Positions 1-8,742 of a stretch of DNA of 64,000 nucleotides are shown piece after piece (within the stretch, counting starts at the first letter, position 1; each line of letters begins with the position of its first letter). The notes below the pieces were generated by a model that was not told where the DNA came from, did no database searches, and saw only the letters and a list, made by a program, of their open reading frames with translations. Position numbers and translations under genes: made by a program. This DNA comes from an uncultured Aquimarina sp. (GTDB lineage Bacteria; Bacteroidota; Bacteroidia; Flavobacteriales; Flavobacteriaceae), in NCBI GenBank assembly GCA_947501475.1, contig CANMWA010000002.1:124001-188000 (forward strand), read 5' to 3'.

Positions 1-264
1 TTCGCGAATAGTTGTATTATCCCCTATTTCTGTGATTGTATCTTCGTCATTAAATTTCTTATCTTGAGGAGTAGCAGAAATAACAGCTCCAGGAAAAATA
101 CTACAGTTTTTTCCGATACGGGCTCCTTCCATAATAGTAACATTAGAACCTATCCAAGTTCCTTCTCCTATTACTACATTATTATGAATTGTAGTAAAAG
201 GCTCTATAACCACATTTTTTGCGATTTTTGCTCCGGGATGAACGTATGCTAAAGGTTGATTCAT
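1..264 (-). CDS. lpxA: UDP-N-acetylglucosamine acyltransferase LpxA, N-terminal part (cut by window edge)
   Basis: The frame opens with ATG at 264 and runs open for 88 codons to the first base of the window, so only the N-terminal third is present. It begins MNQPLAYVHPGAKI and continues as hexapeptide repeats (NVVIEP, NVVIGEG, NVTIMEG) of the left-handed beta-helix acyltransferases, followed by the LpxA-type segment SATPQDKKF. LpxA transfers a hydroxyacyl chain from ACP to UDP-GlcNAc in the first step of lipid A synthesis in the cytoplasm. It lies 88 bases downstream of lpxC-fabZ on the same strand, after lpxD, so it is the distal gene of a lipid A operon. The C-terminal helices and the rest of the helix are outside the window. 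Confidence 0.93.
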   Translation of the reverse strand, partial: MNQPLAYVHPGAKIAKNVVIEPFTTIHNNVVIGEGTWIGSNVTIMEGARIGKNCSIFPGAVISATPQDKKFNDEDTITEIGDNTTIRE

Positions 265-352
265 CAGTTATATTTATTTATTAAAGTAATTTGATATAAT
301 TTTCTATGGCCTTAAAAATCAAATAGTTCTTTATAATTATTATATCTATTTT

Positions 353-1762
353 TTATAATTCTTTTGATTTCACTATTTGTGCCATTAATTCGGCTTCGGC
401 AACTAATTTTCCATTGGCATAGGCAAAAGATTGCATGTGGCAAATACCTCTACGAATTGGTGTAATGAGTTCTAATTTAAATATTAGCGTATCTCCAGGC
501 AAAACTTGTTGTTTAAATTTCACCTTATCTATTTTCATAAAATAGGTAAGATAATTCTCAGGATCAGGAACAGTACTTAATGCCAAAATACCTCCTGTTT
601 GCGCCATAGCTTCAACCTGGAGCACTCCAGGCATAACTGGTGCACCAGGAAAATGCCCAACAAAAAATGGTTCATTCATGGTAACATTTTTTAATCCAAC
701 CACATGTTTATCTGACATTTCTAATATTCGATCAATTAACAAGAATGGTGGTCTATGAGGTAACATATCCATAATCTTATTAATATTCATAAGAGGTTCT
801 TTAGAAAGATCAAAATAAGGAACTTTATTTCTCTTTTCGATCTTTATAATCTTAGAGAGTTTTTTTGCAAATTGAGTATTTACAAAATGCCCTGGTTTAT
901 TGGCAATTATCTTTCCTCTAATTCTTGTACCTATTAATGATAAATCACCTATAACATCTAATAACTTATGTCGCGCAGCTTCATTAGGATAATGTAATGT
1001 TAAATTATCCAAAATACCATTAGGTTTAATTGCTATAGAATCTTTCCCAAAAGCTACTTTAAGTTTCTCCATAGTGCTAGGACTTAACTCTTTATCTACA
1101 TACACAATGGCATTATTAAGATCCCCTCCTTTAATCAATCCATGTTCAAGCAACATTTCTAGTTCATGTAAGAAACTAAAAGTTCTAGCATCTGCAATTT
1201 CTTTTTTGAAATCTGAGAGTTTCTTTAATGATGCATTTTGAGTCCCTAATACTTTGGTCCCAAAATCTACCATAGTCGTAACCTGATATTCATCAGAAGG
1301 CATTACTATGATTTCACTACCTGACTCTTCGTCTGTATATGAAATTACATCTTTTACGATATATTCTTCTCTATCTGCTTCTTGTTCTACAATATCTGCA
1401 TCTTCTAATGCTTCGATAAAAAATTTACTCGATCCATCCATTATAGGAGGTTCTGGAGCGTTTAATTCGATCAAAAGATTATCAATCTCTAGGCCAACAC
1501 ATGCAGCAAGTACATGTTCTGATGTTTGTATGCTAACTCCATTTTTCTCTAAGTTAGTTCCTCGCTGAGTATTTACCACATAATTAGCATCAGCTTCGAT
1601 AATTGGATTACCTTCAAGATCAATTCTGCAAAATGCATATCCATGATTCTCTGGAGCTGGCTTAAAAGTTAACGTAACCTCTTTACCTGTGTGTAATCCA
1701 ACACCGGTAAGTTTGACCTCTTTCTTAATGGTTCTTTGTTTGCTTACAATAACCTCACTCAT
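353..1762 (-). CDS. lpxC-fabZ: Bifunctional LpxC deacetylase / FabZ 3-hydroxyacyl-ACP dehydratase
   Basis: 469 residues in two enzyme domains. Residues 1-310 are LpxC, the zinc deacetylase that commits UDP-3-O-acyl-GlcNAc to lipid A: the zinc-site motif TSEHVLAA (H83), the second zinc motif HKLLDVIGD (H265, D269) and the KPGH motif (H292) are all present. Residues 325-469 are FabZ, the dehydratase of fatty acid elongation, with the substrate loop [13 protein letters not shown], catalytic H370 in [12 protein letters not shown] and E384 in VEAMAQ. The fusion is an established trait of Bacteroidota and couples lipid A commitment with fatty acid synthesis in one polypeptide. The start overlaps the end of lpxD by 8 bases, so the two are probably translationally coupled. 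Both active sites look intact. Confidence 0.97.
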   Translation of the reverse strand: MSEVIVSKQRTIKKEVKLTGVGLHTGKEVTLTFKPAPENHGYAFCRIDLEGNPIIEADANYVVNTQRGTNLEKNGVSIQTSEHVLAACVGLEIDNLLIELNAPEPPIMDGSSKFFIEALEDADIVEQEADREEYIVKDVISYTDEESGSEIIVMPSDEYQVTTMVDFGTKVLGTQNASLKKLSDFKKEIADARTFSFLHELEMLLEHGLIKGGDLNNAIVYVDKELSPSTMEKLKVAFGKDSIAIKPNGILDNLTLHYPNEAARHKLLDVIGDLSLIGTRIRGKIIANKPGHFVNTQFAKKLSKIIKIEKRNKVPYFDLSKEPLMNINKIMDMLPHRPPFLLIDRILEMSDKHVVGLKNVTMNEPFFVGHFPGAPVMPGVLQVEAMAQTGGILALSTVPDPENYLTYFMKIDKVKFKQQVLPGDTLIFKLELITPIRRGICHMQSFAYANGKLVAEAELMAQIVKSKEL

Positions 1763-2783
1763 TATTATTTATCTTTTTGTCAAGTTTGTATACTCTGTCT
1801 ACAATTTTAGGCAGATTTTTAAAATGCACATACGATTTATTAAAATCCGAATATCCAAACGCAGGTGATCCTTGGATTGCTTCTCCATCTTTAATATTTC
1901 TTCCAATACCAGATTGTGCTTGTATTCTAACATTGTTTCCTATTACCAAATGCCCAGCGATACCTACTTGTCCGCCAATAAGACAATGTTTTCCTATTTT
2001 TGTAGATCCTGCAATACCAGTTTGAGCAGCAATAGCAGTATGTTCTCCTATTTCTACATTATGAGCTATTTGAATTTGATTATCTAGTTTAACTCCACTA
2101 TGTATAATTGTTGAACCCAGAGTTGCTCTATCTATAGTGGTACCTGCACCTACATCGACATGATCTTCTATAATAACATTACCAGTTTGTGGTACTTTAC
2201 TATACTCTCCTTTTTCATTAGGAGTAAATCCGAATCCATCAGCCCCTACTATAGCTCCGCTATGTATAACACAGCCATTACCTATTATCGTTTCTGAATA
2301 TATTTTAGCTCCAGCAAAAACAACAACGTCATCTCCTAGAGTAACATTATCGCCTATATATACATTAGGGTAAATTTTTGCGTTTTTTCCTATTTTAACA
2401 TTTTCTCCCATGTAAGAAAATGCGCCAAAATATATTTCATTCCCAAAAGAAGCTGTATCAGAAATAAAACTAGGTTGTTCGATTCCTGATTTATTCATCT
2501 TTACCATATTATAATATTCTAATAACTGCGAAAAAGCTTTGTAAGCATCGTCTACTCTAATAAGAGTTGATTTTATTTCTGATTCTGCTACAAAAGTTTT
2601 ATCTACAATAGTTATAGACGCATCAGTAGAATAGATATATTGGGTGTATTTTGGGTTTGACAAGAATGTAAGAGAACCTTTAGTCCCTTCTTCTATTTTA
2701 GCTAGCTTTGATACCTCAACAGTTTCATCTCCTTCAATTTCTCCGTTTAGGATACCTGCAATTTGTGTGGCTGTAAAAATCAT
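1755..2783 (-). CDS. lpxD: UDP-3-O-(3-hydroxyacyl)glucosamine N-acyltransferase LpxD
   Basis: 342 residues, the usual length. The N-terminal uridine-binding domain (about 1-100) is followed by many hexapeptide repeats forming a left-handed beta-helix (about 105-320). The catalytic histidine motif [12 protein letters not shown] places the base at H241, and the glycine-rich motif GADGFGF around residue 180 is typical of LpxD. It adds the second acyl chain in lipid A synthesis, acting after LpxC. It sits between the HD-domain gene (24 bases upstream) and lpxC-fabZ (8-base overlap), the standard order in flavobacteria. Confidence 0.96.
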   Translation of the reverse strand: MIFTATQIAGILNGEIEGDETVEVSKLAKIEEGTKGSLTFLSNPKYTQYIYSTDASITIVDKTFVAESEIKSTLIRVDDAYKAFSQLLEYYNMVKMNKSGIEQPSFISDTASFGNEIYFGAFSYMGENVKIGKNAKIYPNVYIGDNVTLGDDVVVFAGAKIYSETIIGNGCVIHSGAIVGADGFGFTPNEKGEYSKVPQTGNVIIEDHVDVGAGTTIDRATLGSTIIHSGVKLDNQIQIAHNVEIGEHTAIAAQTGIAGSTKIGKHCLIGGQVGIAGHLVIGNNVRIQAQSGIGRNIKDGEAIQGSPAFGYSDFNKSYVHFKNLPKIVDRVYKLDKKINNNE

Positions 2784-2807
2784 TCTAGCAAAAGTATAAA
2801 AAATGTG

Positions 2808-4037
2808 TTAATGTTTGTGCTTTGGATAGCACATAAAATATTTAGTTACTGGTTTAGATAAAGCTTCTAAGTTATACTCATCTGTAGCTTTGACTATATC
2901 CACTATTTTATTAGACTTATATAATATATTAATATTCTGTTTGTTCTGATGATATGCTTGATTAGAAATCGTCCCTTCAAATACAAAATAACGTGATGCT
3001 TCAGCAGAAATTTTATACTGGTCACTATATTTATTGATAAGTTTTTCTTTTTTACCATCGCTAAATGGCTTTTTTTTGATTTTTATTTTCAGGAGATCTC
3101 TATGAATAATCATTGAGGACAATTTACTAAGCACAAAATCATCAAAATTTGCCCATTCTTTCATCGCCAAAACGATATCATAATCATCTAATTTCGAAAA
3201 GGTTTCAAGTACACTTGGTGTAAAATTTGCCGAAGTAATTTTATTTTCAAGAAAAAAAGCCAAGGCTTTACTCGCTGGTAATTTTATTCCCGAATCAACA
3301 AGCTCTTTGGCTCTTTGCAAAACTCTAATCAATAAGTTTTCGGCAACCAAGCTTGTTTTATGAAGATATACCTGCCAATACATTAAACGTCTAGCTAATA
3401 AAAACTTTTCTACAGAGTAAATCCCCTTTTCTTCTATAACTAATTCATCGTTTACTACGGTTAACATAGTAATCAAGCGTTCGCTATTAATATTTCCTTC
3501 GGATACGCCAGTATAAAAGCTATCTCGTTTCAAATAATCTAATCGATCCATGTCTAACTGACCAGAAATTAGCTGATGTAAAAATTTACGATCATATTTT
3601 CCTTTGAAAATTTGTATAGCAAGCGTTAAACTACCGTTAAATTCTTCATTAATCTCTTCCATAAACATCAAAGAAATGGATTCATGATTAACCTCATTAA
3701 CGATACTATGCTCCATAGCGTGCGAAAATGGCCCATGGCCTATATCATGCAATAAGATCGCAACATATAAAGCTTCTTCTTCTTCTTCTGAAATGTTAAC
3801 TTCCTTAAAACGAAGGACTCGCACAGCTTTTTGCATAAGATGCATACAACCTAGTGCATGATGAAATCGAGTATGATGTGCTCCTGGATATACTAAATAC
3901 GAAAGTCCCATTTGTGAGATACGGCGTAATCTCTGAAAATATTTATGTTCTATTAAGTCAAAAATTAGTTCATTAGGTATCGTAATAAAACCGTAAATTG
4001 GATCGTTTAATATTTTAAGCTTATTTCTTTTTTTCAA
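2808..4037 (-). CDS. HD-domain phosphohydrolase (dGTPase/SAMHD1-like)
   Basis: The open frame begins with an ATG at 4070 (420 residues), but I place the start at the TTG at 4037 (409 residues). The ATG version would put a Bacteroidota -7 element (TATATTTG, 4060-4067) inside the coding region, and from the TTG the protein begins KKRNKLKILNDPIYGF, as I recall for the family. Metal-binding motifs are visible: a histidine in HHTRFHHALG, the HD pair in ILLHDIGHGPFSH (about residues 97-98) and the downstream QLDMDRLDYLKRDS. Such proteins hydrolyse nucleotides or nucleic-acid-like phosphate esters; the substrate here is unknown. It is first in the lipid A operon, 24 bases before lpxD, and is divergent from porX. 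Confidence 0.88.
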   Translation of the reverse strand: MKKRNKLKILNDPIYGFITIPNELIFDLIEHKYFQRLRRISQMGLSYLVYPGAHHTRFHHALGCMHLMQKAVRVLRFKEVNISEEEEEALYVAILLHDIGHGPFSHAMEHSIVNEVNHESISLMFMEEINEEFNGSLTLAIQIFKGKYDRKFLHQLISGQLDMDRLDYLKRDSFYTGVSEGNINSERLITMLTVVNDELVIEEKGIYSVEKFLLARRLMYWQVYLHKTSLVAENLLIRVLQRAKELVDSGIKLPASKALAFFLENKITSANFTPSVLETFSKLDDYDIVLAMKEWANFDDFVLSKLSSMIIHRDLLKIKIKKKPFSDGKKEKLINKYSDQYKISAEASRYFVFEGTISNQAYHQNKQNINILYKSNKIVDIVKATDEYNLEALSKPVTKYFMCYPKHKH

Positions 4038-4059
4038 GTTAACTTTACTTTTACAAAAG

Positions 4060-4067
4060 CAAATATA
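4060..4067 (-). promoter_or_regulatory. Probable -7 element of the HD-lpxD-lpxC/fabZ-lpxA operon
   Basis: Read on the minus strand this is TATATTTG, a perfect match to the Bacteroidota -7 consensus TAnnTTTG, 22 bases before the TTG start at 4037. I do not see a clear TTG at the -33 position, so support rests on the -7 element and its placement. Confidence 0.45.
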
Positions 4068-4106
4068 CATATATGCCTTACATATGGTACATATCTAATT
4101 AAATTT

Positions 4107-4114
4107 TAGCTTTG
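4107..4114 (+). promoter_or_regulatory. Possible -7 element of porX
   Basis: TAGCTTTG matches TAnnTTTG and lies 58 bases before the porX ATG at 4173. No convincing -33 TTG is present at the right distance, so this is tentative. Confidence 0.3.
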
Positions 4115-4172
4115 AAGGAATTTAAAAAAGAATAATTAAAGAACCTGATCATAAATAATAAAAAGAAAATTG

Positions 4173-5723
4173 ATGGATAAAATAAAGATATTGTGGGTGG
4201 ATGATGAAATTGATTTACTTAAACCGCATATACTATTTTTAGAGAAAAAAAACTATGAAGTAACTAAATGTCAAAGTGGTACAGAAGCTTTGGATATACT
4301 TGACGATAGTAATTTTGATATTGTATTTTTAGATGAAAATATGCCTGGTCTCTCAGGTATTGAAACTTTATCAGAAATAAAAGAAAAAAAAGATAGTCTT
4401 CCGGTAGTGATGATTACCAAAAGTGAAGAAGAATATATCATGGAAGAAGCTATCGGTAGCAAAATTGCCGATTATCTTATCAAACCTGTTAATCCAAATC
4501 AAATTCTGTTAAGTCTAAAGAAAAATCTTGACAATTCGAGATTGGTATCAGAAAAAACCACATCTAATTATCAGCAAGAATTTAGAAAAATAGCTATGGA
4601 TATGGCTATGGTTAATTCGTATGAAGAATGGGTAGAACTATATCAAAGATTAATCTATTGGGAGTTACAGCTCGAAGACATTGAAGACACTGGAATGTTT
4701 GAAATTCTAGAATCTCAAAAAAATGAAGCCAATTCTCAATTCTGTAAATTCATAGACAAAAACTACCCTGATTGGTTTAGTGGTAAAGGAGACGCTCCTA
4801 TAATGTCTCATACGCTATTTAAAGAAAAAGTAGTCCCCGAAATTAGCAAAGACCAACCCACTCTATTAGTAGTTATTGATAATTTGCGTTATGACCAATG
4901 GAAAGCTTTTGAACCAACCATAAATAATTATTACAAAAAAGAAAAAGAAATCTCGTACTGCAGTATTTTACCAACTGCAACACAGTACGCTAGAAACTCT
5001 ATTTTCTCTGGACTTATGCCTTCAGAAATGAAGAAAAGACATCCTGATTTATGGTTAGATGATACCGATGAAGGTGGTAAAAACATGCATGAAAATGATT
5101 TCTTAACAGCTCAACTACAACGATTAGGATTAAACATTAAACACGAATATTATAAGATTACTAATGAGAGATCAGGAAAAACCTTAGCAGCAAATTTTAA
5201 AGGTTTAAAAGATAATGATCTTACAGTAGTAGTTTATAATTTTGTTGATATGCTTTCGCACAGTAAGACCGAAATGGAAGTAATCAAAGAATTAGCTTCT
5301 AATGACAAATCTTATAGATCATTAACCCAGAGTTGGTTTAAGAACTCTCCGTTACTAGAAATGATCCAACAAGCACAACAATTAGGGTTCAAGCTATTAA
5401 TCACAACGGATCATGGAACAATAAATGTAAAAAATCCATCAAGAGTTATCGGTGACAAAAACACAAGCCTTAATTTAAGATATAAAACCGGTAAAAGTTT
5501 AACCTATGAAGGAAAAGAAGTACTAGAAGCAACAGATCCTAAAAAAATACATCTCCCTTCTATAAATATGAGTAGTTCATTCATTTTTGCCAAAGGAGAT
5601 TACTTCTTTGCCTATCCAAATAACTATAATCATTATGTGGGCTATTATAGAAATACTTACCAACATGGCGGTGTATCTTTAGAAGAGATGATTATTCCTT
5701 TCATTTCATTAAACCCTAGATAA
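4173..5723 (+). CDS. porX: PorX-type response regulator with PglZ (alkaline phosphatase fold) effector domain
   Basis: 516 residues from the ATG at 4173; a TTG three bases earlier is less likely. Residues 1-120 are a receiver domain with acidic D10/D11, phospho-acceptor D54 in FLDENMPG and the conserved lysine in YLIKP near 104. The rest, from about 220, is a PglZ domain of the alkaline phosphatase superfamily with metal/nucleophile motifs VVIDNLRYDQW, LPTATQYARNS (threonine near 270) and TTDHGTINV. In Porphyromonas and flavobacteria PorX acts with the PorY kinase and a sigma factor to control type IX secretion, and its PglZ domain has been reported to hydrolyse oligonucleotide second messengers. 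A T9SS cargo is encoded at 15997-18339, so the system should be present. tsaE follows after 21 bases. Confidence 0.93.
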   Translation: MDKIKILWVDDEIDLLKPHILFLEKKNYEVTKCQSGTEALDILDDSNFDIVFLDENMPGLSGIETLSEIKEKKDSLPVVMITKSEEEYIMEEAIGSKIADYLIKPVNPNQILLSLKKNLDNSRLVSEKTTSNYQQEFRKIAMDMAMVNSYEEWVELYQRLIYWELQLEDIEDTGMFEILESQKNEANSQFCKFIDKNYPDWFSGKGDAPIMSHTLFKEKVVPEISKDQPTLLVVIDNLRYDQWKAFEPTINNYYKKEKEISYCSILPTATQYARNSIFSGLMPSEMKKRHPDLWLDDTDEGGKNMHENDFLTAQLQRLGLNIKHEYYKITNERSGKTLAANFKGLKDNDLTVVVYNFVDMLSHSKTEMEVIKELASNDKSYRSLTQSWFKNSPLLEMIQQAQQLGFKLLITTDHGTINVKNPSRVIGDKNTSLNLRYKTGKSLTYEGKEVLEATDPKKIHLPSINMSSSFIFAKGDYFFAYPNNYNHYVGYYRNTYQHGGVSLEEMIIPFISLNPR

Positions 5724-5744
5724 AAGTTATAAGGTTCAAAAAAA

Positions 5745-6149
5745 ATGACAACAGAATACACCTTACAAGATCTTCCTGATATAGCTAGACAAGTAATTGC
5801 TGCATCAAAAAGTAAAATTTTACTTTTTGATGCAGCAATGGGAGTAGGTAAAACTACACTAATCAAAGAAATTTGTATTCAATTAGGAGTAAAAGATATG
5901 ATCTCAAGTCCGACCTATTCACTAGTTAATGAATACCAAGCAGGTAATGAGTTAATCTACCATTTTGATTTTTATAGAATTAATGATCCCGAAGAGGCAT
6001 ATCATATTGGTTTTGAAGAATATTTAGATTCAGGAGCCTGGGTATTTATAGAATGGCCAGAAAAAGTAGCTAATCTACTTCCAGAAATAACTACAGATAT
6101 TAAGATTGATATTACTGAAGGGGAAAAAAGAGTTTTGTCGCTACAATAA
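5745..6149 (+). CDS. tsaE: tRNA threonylcarbamoyladenosine biosynthesis ATPase TsaE
   Basis: 134 residues, a normal length. The P-loop is DAAMGVGKTT (G33 to T37), followed by SSPTYSLVNEY and HFDFYRI, signatures of TsaE. TsaE drives turnover of the TsaB-TsaD complex that makes the universal t6A37 modification of ANN-decoding tRNAs in the cytoplasm. It lies 21 bases after porX, probably in one transcript. Oddity: codons 18-32, just before the P-loop, coincide with a perfect 44-base DNA palindrome (5796-5839), so this stretch encodes the same peptide on both strands. Confidence 0.95.
   Translation: MTTEYTLQDLPDIARQVIAASKSKILLFDAAMGVGKTTLIKEICIQLGVKDMISSPTYSLVNEYQAGNELIYHFDFYRINDPEEAYHIGFEEYLDSGAWVFIEWPEKVANLLPEITTDIKIDITEGEKRVLSLQ
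5796..5839. repeat. 44-base perfect palindrome inside tsaE
   Basis: Two 22-base arms meet with no spacer: ATTGCTGCATCAAAAAG continues to a central AAAATTTT and then mirrors exactly. It is entirely within the tsaE reading frame and does not interrupt it. In RNA it would fold into a long hairpin with only the few bases of the turn unpaired; in DNA it could extrude as a cruciform. Its role is unknown. Confidence 0.95.
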
Positions 6150-6188
6150 TGATAATTTTTAGATCATCCTTTTAAATAGATATCCTGA

Positions 6189-6220
6189 TTTGTTTTCTTG
6201 GCTTTTTTATTCGTACTTTG
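6189..6220 (+). promoter_or_regulatory. Possible promoter of alanine dehydrogenase
   Basis: TTTG at 6189-6192 is followed after 21 bases by TACTTTG (6214-6220), one base short of TAnnTTTG. It lies 23 bases before the ATG at 6243. It is imperfect, and transcription could also read through from porX-tsaE. Confidence 0.3.
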
Positions 6221-6242
6221 AGTTACAAGAATTTTCACACAA

Positions 6243-7448
6243 ATGAGTAAACCAAAATCTCCTTTTACAAAAGAGCAGCTCCTGCCGCAGGAGGAAATGA
6301 TTGAAGTAGCACGAAAAAAAGGAAAACTTTTTATTGGTATCCCAAAAGAAACAAGCTATCAAGAAAAACGAGTATGCTTAACTCCCGATGCTGTTGCAGC
6401 GCTAACCGCTCATGGTCATAGAGTTTTATTAGAAACCAATGCTGGGATCGGCGCCAGTTTTACAGATCGAGATTATAGCGAAGCTGGAGCAGAGATAACA
6501 AATGACAAAACCAAAGTTTTTGGTTGCCCCATTATTCTTAAAGTAGAACCCCCTTCATTAGAAGAACTCGAACATGTAAATCCACAGACTGTATTAATAT
6601 CAGCGTTGCAGCTTAAAACACAAAATAAAGAGTTTTTTCAAGAGCTTGCCAAAAAAAGAATTACCGCATTAGGGTTCGAATTTATCCGTGATGCTGATGG
6701 TGCATATCCAGCTGTAAGAGCTTTAAGTGAAATTGCAGGAACAGCAGCAGTACTTATTGCTTCTGAATTAATGAGTAGCGCTACAAATTCTAAAGGCTCA
6801 GGACTAATGATGGGAAATATAAGTGGCGTTCCTCCTGTAGAAGTTGTAATCGTAGGCGCTGGTACAGTTGGAGAATTTGCTGCCCGATCAGCAGTAGGTC
6901 TTGGAGCTAATGTAAAAATATTCGACAATTCAATAACCAAACTACGATGTATACAAACTAATGTAGGTAGACCTTTATTTACTTCTACCATACAGCCAAA
7001 AAATTTACTCAAAGCACTACGCCGTTGCGATGTAGTGATTGGAGCCGTACGAGGTAAAAATCGTGCTCCTATTATCATTACAGAGAATATGGTAGAATGT
7101 ATGAAAGCCGGTGCTATAATTATTGATGTAAGCATAGATATGGGAGGATGTTTTGAAACTAGTGAAGTCACTTCTCATGATCATCCAACATTCGAAAAAC
7201 ATGGTGTCGTACATTATTGTGTGCCCAATATCCCATCAAGGTATGCCAGAACATCATCATTGTCTATTAGTAATATTTTTACCCCATATTTACTACAAAT
7301 TGGCGACGAAGGCGGTATCGAAAATGCTGTGCGATTTGATCGTGGTCTAAAAAATGGATTATACTTTTATCATGGGATTTTAACCAGTAAACCTATAGCA
7401 GATTGGTTTGATTTATCGTACCGAGATATAAATTTATTGATACTGTAA
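6243..7448 (+). CDS. ald: Alanine dehydrogenase
   Basis: 401 residues. The N-terminal half carries the AlaDH/PNT substrate domain (IGIPKETSYQEKRVCLTPDAV, given here in part as GIPKETSYQEKRV), and the NAD-binding Rossmann motif VVIVGAGTVGEFAA is at about 201-215 with acidic D228 ending the second strand (VKIFD). It interconverts L-alanine with pyruvate and ammonia using NAD. The gene order porX, tsaE, ald, small membrane protein is, as I recall, common in flavobacteria. A 94-base gap separates it from tsaE, with a weak promoter-like site, so it may have its own transcript. The 30-residue N-terminal extension before the catalytic domain is longer than in the Bacillus enzyme. Confidence 0.9.
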   Translation: MSKPKSPFTKEQLLPQEEMIEVARKKGKLFIGIPKETSYQEKRVCLTPDAVAALTAHGHRVLLETNAGIGASFTDRDYSEAGAEITNDKTKVFGCPIILKVEPPSLEELEHVNPQTVLISALQLKTQNKEFFQELAKKRITALGFEFIRDADGAYPAVRALSEIAGTAAVLIASELMSSATNSKGSGLMMGNISGVPPVEVVIVGAGTVGEFAARSAVGLGANVKIFDNSITKLRCIQTNVGRPLFTSTIQPKNLLKALRRCDVVIGAVRGKNRAPIIITENMVECMKAGAIIIDVSIDMGGCFETSEVTSHDHPTFEKHGVVHYCVPNIPSRYARTSSLSISNIFTPYLLQIGDEGGIENAVRFDRGLKNGLYFYHGILTSKPIADWFDLSYRDINLLIL

Positions 7449-7521
7449 AAGCTTTACCAATATAACGCTCTTAAGCTTCAAAAAATACTTATTTTTGGCT
7501 TCATAATTTTTTATTCAATTT

Positions 7522-7899
7522 ATGAGACTAGCACAGCGTTTATTTTATTATTTAGGCGGATTTGTAATCGGACTTATTCTATTATTTTTCTTTCTGGGTG
7601 GAAAAAAAACCTCTTGCGATTATAGTCCATCTGACAGAGTTTTAAAAAATATCAGAATAAAAGAAAGAGTATTCGATGAACAAGTGTTAATAACTATGGA
7701 ATCTTATAAAATTGATACCGCTAATATCTCGTCTATATTATTAAAAGGAGATGTTGATTTCTCAAAAAGTAATACAAAACTTGACTCATGTAGATTATAC
7801 TTTATCGAGGGAGTTGTTGAACAAAAAACAATAGCTATGTTGATTGAAAATTGTGACTCTATCGCTAAAATAAATTCAATCAAAATCAATAAGCAATAA
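7522..7899 (+). CDS. Small membrane-anchored protein, DUF4258-like
   Basis: 125 residues with one N-terminal transmembrane segment (about 7-25, LFYYLGGFVIGLILLFFF) followed by a soluble, probably periplasmic, domain starting GGKKTSCDYSPSDRVLKNI. From memory, this resembles the DUF4258 proteins that follow alanine dehydrogenase in flavobacteria; I cannot confirm that by search. No catalytic motif is evident, and two later cysteines (in LDSCRLYF and ENCDSIAK) could form a disulfide. It follows ald by 73 bases and converges with the GNAT gene. Confidence 0.8.
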   Translation: MRLAQRLFYYLGGFVIGLILLFFFLGGKKTSCDYSPSDRVLKNIRIKERVFDEQVLITMESYKIDTANISSILLKGDVDFSKSNTKLDSCRLYFIEGVVEQKTIAMLIENCDSIAKINSIKINKQ

Positions 7900-7908
7900 A
7901 TTTTACCG

Positions 7909-8430
7909 TCACAGCTTCTTTTTCATTGCCCAAAACTGAAATGTTTCATTTCCGATAGTAAAAGTATCTTCTCCAGCAACATCGTACCCTTTGCTTTTAT
8001 AAAAAACAACTGCAGCTTCTTTCTTTTTTAAATTAGACAGCCACACATACTCATATCCTTCATCTACAATTGCCTGTAATACCTGTTCATGTAATCGGGT
8101 ACCAATACCTTTACCCTCGTTCCCTTTTACAAGATATATACGCTGAAGTTTACATGTATTTTGATTATCAATAAACTTTGAGGGTGAATTCAATTTTAAC
8201 TTTGCATACCCAATACATATTTGTTTCATTTCATCATATACGATCCAGTATAAATTTTCTGGTTTTAGTATACTATTATTTATTTTATCTATTGAAAATG
8301 AATACTTCAAATATGTTTGAAGATACTCCTGATCTTCAAAAAACTCGCCATAAGACTCTTCGAAGGTTTGTTTACCAATAACCGAAATATTGTTTACATC
8401 ATCGAGAGTCGCTCTTCTTATATTAATCAT
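7909..8430 (-). CDS. GNAT-family N-acetyltransferase
   Basis: 173 residues. The N terminus (MINIRRATLDDVNNI) and the acetyl-CoA loop region KGNEGKGIGTRLHEQVL (a Q/RxxGxG/A variant, about 104-120) identify the GNAT fold; VVFYKSKGYDVAGE is the usual C-terminal motif. It transfers an acetyl group to an unknown amine. It is the last gene of a tight three-gene unit: only 2 bases separate it from the DUF1272 gene. It might acetylate a small molecule handled by the same operon, but nothing in the sequence fixes the substrate. Confidence 0.88.
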   Translation of the reverse strand: MINIRRATLDDVNNISVIGKQTFEESYGEFFEDQEYLQTYLKYSFSIDKINNSILKPENLYWIVYDEMKQICIGYAKLKLNSPSKFIDNQNTCKLQRIYLVKGNEGKGIGTRLHEQVLQAIVDEGYEYVWLSNLKKKEAAVVFYKSKGYDVAGEDTFTIGNETFQFWAMKKKL

Positions 8431-8432
8431 TA

Positions 8433-8738
8433 TTATCTTTTTCTCGGTTCAATATTTTTAAATGTACTTAAAATATCCTCAAACTTTTTTTTATCTATTG
8501 GCTTATAAATGTTTCTTGTACCCACAGGGTGTTTTTCAACACAATTACCTGTTAAACAATTCACAGGTCGTGTTGGCCTCTTTTCAAAACCACCACCACA
8601 ATTAGGACACACATTATGCAAAATAGTAGCTACACAATCCTTACAAAATGTACACTCATAAGAACAAATCATAGCTTCATTACTATCATTAGGCAGGGTT
8701 TTATTACAATTCTCACATGTGGGACGTATTTCTAACAT
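8433..8738 (-). CDS. DUF1272-type cysteine-rich zinc protein
   Basis: 101 residues. The first 50 contain paired cysteines typical of DUF1272: PTCENCNKTL, MICSYECTFCKDC and VCPNCGGGF, enough to bind two zinc ions. The segment GGGFEKRPTRP after the last pair is also characteristic. The C-terminal 45 residues add another cysteine (NCLTGNCVEKHP) and are less typical. Function of the family is unknown; a binding or regulatory role is plausible. It lies 4 bases after the flavin split-barrel gene and 2 bases before the GNAT gene, so the three are almost certainly co-transcribed. Confidence 0.88.
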   Translation of the reverse strand: MLEIRPTCENCNKTLPNDSNEAMICSYECTFCKDCVATILHNVCPNCGGGFEKRPTRPVNCLTGNCVEKHPVGTRNIYKPIDKKKFEDILSTFKNIEPRKR

Positions 8739-8742
8739 AGTA

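Noticed and set aside
64..252. 62-codon plus-strand frame at the window start
   Set aside because: It is antisense to lpxA, which shows clear hexapeptide repeats on the minus strand.
6638..7171. 177-codon antisense frame in alanine dehydrogenase
   Set aside because: Shadow of the real gene on the opposite strand with no signals of its own.
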